Shown here piece by piece: positions 19,913 through 30,400 of a DNA stretch of 64,000 nt. Numbering within the stretch: position 1 is the first letter of the stretch; each line of letters opens with the position of its first letter. The DNA lies in NCBI GenBank assembly GCA_024760905.1, contig CM045733.1:38662501-38726500 (forward strand), written 5' to 3'. The notes beneath the pieces were generated by a model. The model searched no databases. It was not told where the DNA came from and saw only the letters and a program-made list of their open reading frames with translations. A program made the translations under genes and the position numbers. This DNA is from Plotosus lineatus. Its lineage: Eukaryota; Chordata; Actinopteri; Siluriformes; Plotosidae.

Positions 19913-22900
19913 GGGGGGGGGAGTATATAAAACACATGCATTTTACCTGCAGCACTAAAATGTCATGTGTCCTGATGCTGATAAAAAAGAAACAATCTGC
20001 ATGCAGGAAATATACTGTGACTCTGATACTATAAAGAATTCAACATATCATATACGGTATAATGTCTGTCTTCCTTTCGGCTTTTTCCCTTTTACTCGGG
20101 AGTCGCCACAGCGAATCATTTGATTCGCACGTTTGATTTGGCAGAGGTTTTTACGTCGGATGCCCTTCCTGTCACAACCCTTTTAGCAAGGGACAGAAAC
20201 ACGCTGACGGCTTTGCAGCTACTCTTTACGAAAGTCAGCAATGGTTCTTTTACATGCCTCACACCATAAACAGTGAGAGACATGGCCCGCCTTTGATAAC
20301 CCAGTTAGCCGCACTGGGGGGAGGGGGGGAGGACAGTGACAACCCTGTGGAGAGTGGGACTCGAACCCCCAACCTTTAGATCAGCAATCCAGTGCCCTAT
20401 ACCACTAGACCACCACGGCCCCCTCCATCATATACGGTATAATCATATCCGAATTAAACTGTTTCTTCACATTACACTTAACTCATCTTTTATAACATTT
20501 TTGCACTAATCCAATCACGGGATGATTAATTTCAACCAGGTTTACACTCCTTTTATGTCTCTGAGCCCTCTCAGGAAAATGCAGGGATTCTGAATAATGA
20601 CCTGAAGTAATATTGAAGGATAAAAATGAAGACTAATAATGTTTCAGAAAATTCTGAAGTTGATGACTGGCAAGGTAAGCTATTTCAAGGTACCAGCAAT
20701 TTCAGCATGATAAATCCTTTCAGCATATATTAATGATTAAACATATAGCATTGATTAAAGTCAGCATCTCTCAAGTATCACAATATTAAACTATACATAG
20801 TGTGTGAATAGGTGAAAAATTATATATTCAAAATATAAAACGTATTCTTCACATAAAACGGTAAATAAACTTGTTGTGGCATGGTTCTGTCTGTCATCTT
20901 GGGGAACATGAGGTCTTTGAAGAATAGGATGGATGAAATGTATGCACTTATTTGGACCCAGAGATGTTGTTTAACAAAGGCTTGGCTACACAGTGACTTC
21001 CCAGACCACTAGACCTACATACCTTTTACATTTACAGCACTTGACAGACCGCTTATGCAGAGTCACTCATGTTTATCTTTGTTATACAACTGAGCCTCAA
21101 TTTTCTGATCAGTTACCCAGAGCCTTAACTACCAACACCACACAACCCATAAAAAGTTTTAAGACTATTTGAGCGGGGCTGGTACACTGAGTAGTATGAA
21201 GAAAGGTAAAGGGATTGCTGTCTTTGTAAATAGTGTAACACCAGACATGTTGCTCTGAAGAAACATCTCCGCCCACCAGATAGGGCAAGTATGTGTTCAC
21301 CTTATTTATCACAGTATTTTCCTTCTGCCATACTGATCAGTTTTTACATTCAACCATAAGCTGACCAGACTTCAGAATCAACATTTTGAGACATCCGTGG
21401 CCATAACTGGTAATTTTAACAGCTGTCTAGGACATTAAAATACACCTAAATTACACCAACTTAAATTAACCAACATGCGACAAGTGCTATAGAAAACATC
21501 CTGTTTAGTACTCAATGACTTCAGACTGTGTCATCACATCACACTTAATTAAGGTACTGGAGAAACTTTTTGTTCTGAGTGCATGGAGGGCCAACACTGA
21601 TGCTGTGAATAAAAAGGGAATGAGCAGACTCTTCTTCTTAAGAAAGCTCAGATCCTTTAATGTGTGCAAGAGAATTTTGGCGATCTCTCACCAGATCGTG
21701 GTTGTGAGCATCATCACCTTTGCTTTGATCTGTTAGGAGAGCAGCATCAGTGCACAGAATGCCAACAGATTTAACAATCTCATCAACAAGGCTTGGACTA
21801 TCATTGAACACAGTGCGAGATGTGCAGTTCAGTGAGGGACTATAGATCACTGAACAAACTGCTCTCCATCTTGGAAAACCCATTCTACCCCTCCATAATT
21901 CAATACATAAACAGAGCAGCCGTGGAATCATATCTGATGCCATGGTGTTCTGTATATTTCCCCACACTGCAAGCAGTCACTGCTCCTCCCATCCACAACT
22001 CCACCCTCAATTGTGATTCAAATTCTATTTATGGTCAGTATATACAGGTACTTGCAAATGCAGCCGTGAGGGAGGGGCACAAACCAGTGTCTCTCCCTCA
22101 CGCCGGTCCCAAGCCCGGATAAATGCAGAGGGTTGCGTCAGGAAGGGCATCCGGCATAAAACAAATGCCAAATAAACTATGCGAATCACAAGAAAGAATC
22201 ACATACCGGATCGGTCGAGGCCCGGGTTAACAACGACCGCCATCAGTGCCGTCAACCAACAGGGTGCTGATGGAAATTGGACTACTGTTGGTCGAAGACG
22301 TCGAAGAAGGAGAGGCAGGAGGCATGTCCATTGCCAGAGAGAGAAGAGGAAAGGCATGAGTCTAGGACTGAAAGTAGGGACTTTGAATGTTGGAACTATG
22401 ACAGGAAAAGGCAGAGAGCTGGCTGACATGATGCAGAGGAGGAAGGTGGACATACTGTGTGTTCAGGAGACCAGGTGGAAAGGTCGCAAGGCTAGAAGCA
22501 TAGGAGCAGGGTTTAAGCTGTTTTATCACGGTGTGGATGGGAAGAGAAATGGAGTAGGAGTCATCTTGAAGGAAGAGTTTGCCAGGAATGTTCTAGAAGT
22601 GAAAAGAGTGTCAGACAGAGTGATGAGTCTCAAGTTAGAAATTAAAGGTGTGATGGTCAATGTTGTTAGTGCTTATGCCCCACAGACAGGATGTGAGCGA
22701 GAAGAGAAGGAGAGATTCTGGAGTGAGTTAGATGAAGTGATGCAGAGTACCCCCAGAGGTGAAAGAGTGGTCATTGGGGCAGACTTCAATGGACATGTTG
22801 GTGCAGGAAACAGAGGGGACGAGGAAGTGATGGGTAGGTTTGGTATCCAGGACAGGAGCATGAAGGACAGATGTTAGTAGATTTTGCAAAAAGGATGGAA

Positions 22901-25900
22901 ATGGCTGTGGTGAATACTTTCTTCCAGAAGAGAGAGGAGCATAGGGTGACTTATAAAAGTGGAGGTAGGAGCACACAGGTAGACTACATCTTGTGCAGGC
23001 GATGTAATTTAAAAGAAGTCAGTGACTGCAAAGTAGTAGCGGGTGAGAGTGTTGCCAAACAGCATAGGATGGTGGTGTGCAGGATGATGCTGATGGTGAG
23101 GAAGGTGAAGAAGGCAAAGGCAGAGCAGAAGACAAAGTGGTGGAAGTTGAAAAAGGAAGAGTGTCGGGTTGTCTTCAAGGAGGGGTTGAAACAGGCTTTG
23201 GGTGGTCAGGAAGTGCTTCCAGATGACTGGACAACTACAGCTAATGTGATCAGGGAGACAGGTAGGAGAATACTTGGTGTGTCATCTGGAAGGAAAGTAG
23301 ATAAGGAGACTTGGTGGTGGAATGAGGAAGTGCAGGAGTGTGTACAAAGGAAGAGATTAGCTAAGAAGAAGTGGGACATTGAGAAAACCGAAAAGAGTAA
23401 ACAGGAGTACAGGGAGACACAGCGTAAGGCAAAGGTAGCAGTATCAAAGGCCAAACAGAGCGCGTTTGATGACTTGTATGCTCGGTTGGAAAGTAAGGAG
23501 GGAGAAAATGATTTATACAGGTTGGCACAGCAGAGAAATAGAGATGGGAAGGAGGTGCAGCAAGTTAGATTGATAAAGGACAGAGAGGGAAATGTATTGA
23601 CTGATGACAGAAGTGTGCTGGGAAGATGGAAAGAGTACTTTGAAGAGCTGATGAATGAGGAAAATGAGAGAGAAAAAAGAGTAGAAGAGGTGACTGTTGA
23701 GGACCAGGAAGTAGCAAAGATTAGTAAGAGTGAAGTGAGGAGGGCATTGAAGAGGATGAAGAATGGAAAGGCAGTTGGTCCTGATGACATACCGGTGGAG
23801 GTATGGAAGTGTCTAAGAGAGGTAGCAGTAGATTTTCTGACAAGAACATTTAACAAGGTGTTAGAGAGTGAGAGGATGCCAGAGGAATGGAGGAGAAGTG
23901 TGCTGGTGCCCATTTTTAAGAACAAGGGAGACGTGCAGAGTTGTGGCAACTACAGAGGGATAAAGTTGATGAGCCATACGAAGAAGTTATGGGAAAGAAT
24001 AGTGGAAGCTAGACTAAGGGCAGAGGTCAGCATTTGTGAACAACAGTTTGGTTTCATGCCAAGAAAGAGCACCACAGATGCAGTGTTTGCCTTGAGGATG
24101 TTAATGGAGAAGTACAGAGAAGGTCAGAGGGAGCTGCATTGTGCCTTTGTGGATCTGGAGAAAGCATATGACAGGGTGCCGAGAGAAGAACTGTGGTATT
24201 GCATGAGGAAGTCTGGAGTGGCAGAGAAGTATGTTCGAGTGGTGCAGGACATGTATGAGAGATGTAAGACAGTGGTGAGGTGTGCTGTCGGTGTGACAGA
24301 AGAGTTCAAGGTGGAGGTGGGACTGCATCAAGGGTCAGCTCTCAGCCCCTTCTTGTTTGCTATGGTGATGGACAGGCTGACAGATGAGGTTAGACAAGAT
24401 CCCCCATGGACTATGATGTTTGCAGATGACATTGTGATCTGTAGTGAGAGCAGAGAACAAGTGCAGGAAAATCTAGAGAGGTGGAGGTATGCCCTGGAAA
24501 GGAGGGGAATGAAGATCAGCCTCAGTAAGACAGAATACATGTACATGAATGACAAGGACCAAAGAGGAACGGTGAGATTACAGGGAGCAGAGATAAGGAA
24601 GGTGGAGGATTTTAAGTACTTAGGATCAACAATCCAGAGCAATGGAGAGTGTGAAAAAGAGGTCAAGAAGCGTGTGCAGGCAGGTTGGAATGGTTGGAGA
24701 AAAGTGTCCGGTGTGATGTGTGATAGGAGGGTATCGGCAAGAATGAAAGGAAAAGTGTACAAGACGGTGTTGAGGCCAACGATGTTGTATGGGTTAGAAA
24801 CAGTGGCCCTGGGGAAAAGACAGGAGGCAGAGTTGGAGGTAGCAGAGATGAAAATGTTGAGGTTCTCTTTGGGAGTAACGAGGATGGATAGGATTAGGGA
24901 TGAGCACATCAGAGGGACAGCACATGTAAGACGTTTTGGAGACAAAGTCAGAGAGGCTAGATTGAGATGGTTTGGACATGTAGGTCGTTGGTGTAAGAGA
25001 AGAAGATGCAAAGGATAGGGTGAGATGGAGGCAGATGATTCGCTGTGGCGACCCCTGAAGGGAAAAGCCGAAAGGAAAAGAAGATATACAGGTACTTGCA
25101 GACTATTTTATTTTATATGTTTATATCCTTTACACATATTTAGATATTGTCTGTAATTCCAACCTAATTTTTTCTGAAGGATTTCCCCTCACAGGAGCAA
25201 AAAAATATATTCCTTGATCCCACTATCCACATACCAGAATTCCTGAAAGACCGTACATTGCCACTGTCTGTATAAAAATGTCGTTTAAGGAGTCTGGGTA
25301 CTCAACGAATCAATTTGAGTGCCATGCCAGAATTCTGGCGTAGGCGGCAGCCATAACAGCTTCTCATGGCTGTATATGAAGGGCAAAAACTCTGCAGTAA
25401 AAGTCCAAAGTTCTTTCTACAGGGTGTTTTTATTGAGACATCATCTCTAGCTAGCTGGCTGTAAACTCTAAAGCAGGGGTGTAAAACTCGTGCCAGAAAG
25501 GGCCATGTGGCTGCAGGTTTTTGTTTCAACCAAGCAGCAGCACACCTGACTTTGCTCATTTAATCAACTGAGTTGAGTGTTCAGGCAGTTGATTGGTCAG
25601 TCTCTGTACAGAGCACACAGATTGACCAATCAGCGGCCTGAAGACTCAGATGAGTTGATTAAATGAGCAAAGTCAGGTGTGCTGCTGCTTAGTTGAAACA
25701 AAAACCTGTAGCCACATGGCCCTTTCTGGCACGAGTTTTACACCCCTGCTCTAAAGAGTTCATCCACCATTTGATCGGTTTCGTTTTTAGTCCTACTGGG
25801 TTGCTAGCCACCCTATTCCCCAAATTTGGAACCTGGTGGGGAAGCCGGTTTAGTCGCCGACGACTCGACCATGCAACAGGTTGTACTGGCTTACATGTTA

Positions 25901-27413
25901 CCAGTAGCAAGGCAAAACCTGGCCTGACAAGACCCATGTCTGGTTACTAGAGTAGGTTTTCGGTCACGTTTGTTGCACTTACCTAGGTTACTGGTGTAAT
26001 ACAATGTACAGATGCTAGAGGAGTATTACAGTACACACCTAAAATTGACTTAAAATTGAATTTTTGATTTTCACTATTTGACCTTGAGTTTCACTAATTC
26101 ACTGTCAGTGGAACCGAATAATTATTATTATTAACTTTAAATTAAAATAAAAAATCTCAGTCTTTCTGACATAAATGGATATTTTCCAGTACAATTGTAT
26201 TTGCACAAAGTAAAAAGGATATGTTATTGTTTCCACTGGGTAACGGATTTCTGCGTGAATTTGAAATGGAGCATTTGCTGCTCGACCGACTGTTCCCACA
26301 GGGACTGGACACAACAGATAGGTGGTTACTGTGAATGAATGAATGAGAGAGAGAGAGAATGAATGATGAAATACTTTTTCAGTACTCCAACCACTGTGTA
26401 CACAAATACACAAAAATCATACAGTTTCTCTCCTGATACTTCCTGATGATGGTGGTAAGGTCATAAGAATCTGCAAAAGGACTTGCTGAGTCAATCACAG
26501 ACACCTGAAGTACAAACAAAAAAACCCCAGGAAGATTATAACAAACTACTATTTCTACCAAACATACACACACACACACACACATAATTATTAGCTATGA
26601 TACAATAAAAGATAGTAACGTTTATATCACTTCCTTATTGTGTGTGTATCCTATCATTGTCTACTGACATTGTAATCAGTGTGAACACCACGGTGAAAGA
26701 GAGGCTCCTTCTGCTGCAGCCGGAGATCTCCACTGATGAAGAGCTGAGACATGGGGACTGGAGATGAAGACTGAACTAACACCAGCGACTGCATCACCAC
26801 CACTGACATCCGCTACGGAGGGAGAGTTCTCAGTCTATTATTATTATTGCTTTTGCTATTATTAGAATTAATCATGTTGTTAAGTGTAAAGCTGTACCTG
26901 GAGTTTGTAGGAAAATGTGAGTAGTAGTTGGATGCTGTAGATCTGCTCTGTACTATTCAGCGGAACAGACAGCTGCAGAGACAGACGGTCTGCTTTTCCA
27001 TCACCATTCTGGTCACTCTCTCGCACCTACAGAGAGACAGACATGCTATATAAATAAACACACAGAAAGACAGACAGAATCAGACAGATACTGTATATTC
27101 ACAGAGCGAAAGACAGATTCAAAGATAGACAAAAACTCAAAGTCAAAAAGACAGATTGACAGACAGACTCACAGACATAGAGAAACACTCACAGCCAATC
27201 AGATAGATGCACAGACAAAAAGACAAACGGACAGAAACACTCACAGACACGGTGGGAATGCGCAGTTTGTTCCCCAGCAGGCTGTTGAAGTTGGAGAATG
27301 TGCTCCATGCTACATAATCTCCATTAACATTTGTCACACCCACCATCAACATGTCATACTGAAACTGTACAACAGGTTGCTCTTCATATGTGCTCCGCTT
27401 CAGCCAGAACCCT

Positions 27414-27448
<35 letters not shown>

Positions 27449-30400
27449 ATTTGTGGTATACGGGGGATAAAGAAAGGCTTTGAGTGTTGAAAACTTCCAA
27501 CTGTTTTCAGTTCAGTTCATTTTCTGTAACCACGTAATCCTAATTAGGGTCGTGGGGAGGCTGGCGCCCATGCCAGCTGACTCCGGGCGAGGGCAGAGTA
27601 CACCCTGGACACCTTGCCAGGCCATTGCAAGGCAGAAACACGCCAACGGCTTTGCAGCCTACACTTGTCAAAAGTCAGCAATGGTTCTTTTACATGAACC
27701 TCACACCATAGACCAGGGGTCACCAACATGGTGCCCATGGGCACCAGGTCACCCGCAAGATCAACATGAGGTGCCCACGGGCCTGTTCACTGCTATTTTT
27801 AGAACAGGCCCGTGGCTCCATAGTGCCACTCTCATTGAGCTGCATCTAATTTTTTTTGCTATTTTTTTAATCAAATCAACATCTTCACATAGATCTTCTT
27901 TTCCTTTCGGCTTTTCCCTTCAGGGGTCGCCACAGCGAATCATCTGCCTCCATCTCACCCTATCCTTTGCATCTTCTTCTTTTACACCAACGACCTTCAT
28001 GTCCTCCTTCACCACATCCATGAATCGTCTCTTTGGTCTTCCTCTAGGCCTTTTGCCTGGTAGTTCCAGCCTCAGCATCTTATTACCAATATACTCACTA
28101 TCCCTCCTCTGTACATGTCCAAACCATCTCAATCTAGCCTCTCTGACTTTGTCTCCAAAACGTCTTTCATGTGCTGTCCCTCTGATGTGCTCATTCCTGA
28201 TCCTATCCATCCTCGTTACTCCCAAAGAGAACCTCAACATTTTCATCTCTGCTACCTCCAACTCTGCCTCCTGTCTTTTCCCCAGGGCCACTGTTTCTAA
28301 CCAATACAACATCGTTGGCCTCAACACCATCTTGTACACTTTTCCTTTCATTCTTGCCGATACCCTCCTATCACACATCACACCGGACACTTTTCTCCAA
28401 CCATTCCAACCTGCCTGCACACGCTTCTTGACCTCTTTTCCACACTCTCCATTGCTCTGGATTGTTGAGCCGAAGTACTTAAAAATCCTCCACCTTCCTT
28501 ATCTCTGCTCCCTGTAATCTCACCGTTCCTCTTTGGTCCTTGTCATTCATGTACATGTATTCTGTCTTACTGAGGCTAATCTTCATTCCCCTCCTTTCCA
28601 GGGCATACCTCCACCTCTCTAGATTTTCCTGCACTTCTTCTCTGCTCTCACTACAGATCACAATGTCATCTGCAAACATCATAGTCCATGGGGAATCTTG
28701 TCTAACCTCGTCTGTCAGCCTGTCCATCACCATAGCAAACAAGAAGGGGCTGAGAGCTGACCCTTGATGCAGTCCCACCTCCACCTTGAACTCTTCTGTC
28801 ACACTGACAGCACACCTCACCACTGTCTTACATCTCTCATACATGTCCTGCACCACTCGAACATACTTCTCTGCCACTCCAGACTTCCTCATGCAATACC
28901 ACAGTTCTTCTCTCGGCACCCTGTCATATGCTTTCTCCAGATCCACAAAGGCACAATGTAGCTCCTTCTGCCCTTCTCTGTACTTCTCCATTAACATCCT
29001 CAAGGCAAACATTGCATCTGTGGTGCTCTTTCTTGGCATGAAACCAAACTGTTGTTCACAAATGCTGACCTCTGCCCTTAGTCTAGCTTCCACTATTCTT
29101 TCCCATAACTTCATCGTATGGCTCATCAACTTTATCCCTCTGTAGTTGCCACAACTCTGCACGTCTCCCTTGTTCTTAAAAATGGGCACCAGCACACTTC
29201 TCCTCCATTCCTCTGGCATCCTCTCACTCTCTAACACCTTGTTAAATGTTCTTGTCAGAAAATCTACTGCTACCTCTCTTAGACACTTCCATACCTCCAC
29301 CGGTATGTCATCAGGACCAACTGCCTTTCCATTCTTCATCCTCTTCAATGCCCTCCTCACTTCACTCTTACTAATCTTTGCTACTTCCTGGTCCTCAACA
29401 GTCACCTCTTCTACTCTTTTTTCTCTCTCATTTTCCTCATTCATCAGCTCTTCAAAGTACTCTTTCCATCTTCCCAGCACACTTCTGTCATCAGTCAATA
29501 CATTTCCCTCTCTGTCCTTTATCAATCTAACTTGCTGCACGTCCTTCCCATCTCTATTTCTCTGCTGTGCCAACCTATATAAATCATTTTCTCCCTCCTT
29601 ACTTTCCAACCGAGCATACAAGTCATCAAACGCGCTCTGTTTGGCCTTTGACACTGCTACCTTTGCCTTACGCTGTGTCTCCCTGTACTCCTATTTACTC
29701 TCTTCGGTTTTCTCAATGTCCCACTTCTTCTTAACTAATCTCTTCCTTTGTACACACTCCTGCACTTCCTCATTCCACCACCAAGTCTCCTTATCTACTT
29801 TCCTTCCAGATGACACACCAAGTATTCTCCTACCTGTCTCCCTGATCACATTAGCTGTAGTTGTCCAGTCATCTGGAAGCACTTCCTGACCACCCAAAGC
29901 CTGTTTCAACTCCTCCTTGAAGACAACCTGACACTCTTCCTTTTTCAACTTCCACCACTTTGTCTTCTGCTCTGCCTTTGCCTTCTTCACCTTCCTCACC
30001 ATCAGCATCATCCTGCACACCACCATCCTATGCTGTTTGGCAACACTCTCACCCGCTACTACTTTGCAGTCACTGACTTCCTTTAAATTACATCGCCTGC
30101 ACAAGATGTAGTCTCCCTGTGTGCTCCTACCTCCACTTTTATAAGTCACCCTATGCTCCTCTCTCTTCTGGAAGAAAGTATTCACCACAGCCATTTCCAT
30201 CCTTTTTGCAAAATCTACTAACATCTGTCCTTCTGCGTTCCTGTCCTGGATACCAAACCTACCCATCACTTCCTCGTCCCCTCTGTTTCCTGCACCAACA
30301 TGTCCATTGAAGTCTGCCCCAATGACCACTCTTTCACCTCTGGGGGTACTCTGCATCACTTCATCTAACTCACTCCAGAATCTCTCCTTCTCTTCTCGCT

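Larger units (their letters stand above)
22057..25083 (+). mobile_element. RTE-clade LINE, copy D (full length, young)
   Basis: A 3.03-kb element with a perfect 17-bp target-site duplication, atatacaggtacttgca, at 22040-22056 and 25084-25100. Its 5' UTR starts aatgcagccgtgaggg and its 3' end reads gaagggaaaagccgaaagg. Two lesions are visible: a 1-bp loss near 22860 separating endonuclease from RT, and a 116-bp deletion near 24980 between two ggacatg repeats. It is antisense to tmem231 and close to identical in protein sequence to copy C. Confidence 0.96.
19661..26222 (-). other. tmem231: tmem231 intron 6, U12-type AT-AC intron (6.6 kb)
   Basis: The intron begins ATATCCTTTTT (26222 leftward) and ends gtgtgttAC (19661). 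A perfect U12 branch-site consensus, ttccttaac, lies at 19681-19673, so the branch adenosine is about 13 nt from the 3' end. Joining AC to A restores the codon ACA and the reading [10 protein letters not shown], matching the family. The intron contains SINE-1, a degenerate LINE, RTE copy D and a hAT foldback MITE. Confidence 0.9.

Noticed and set aside
26105..26222. Open frame continuing past tmem231 exon 6 ([11 protein letters not shown] ...)
   Set aside because: It loses all similarity to TMEM231 exactly at the ATATCC donor, and exon 7 at 19498-19660 restores it; the continuation is intron.
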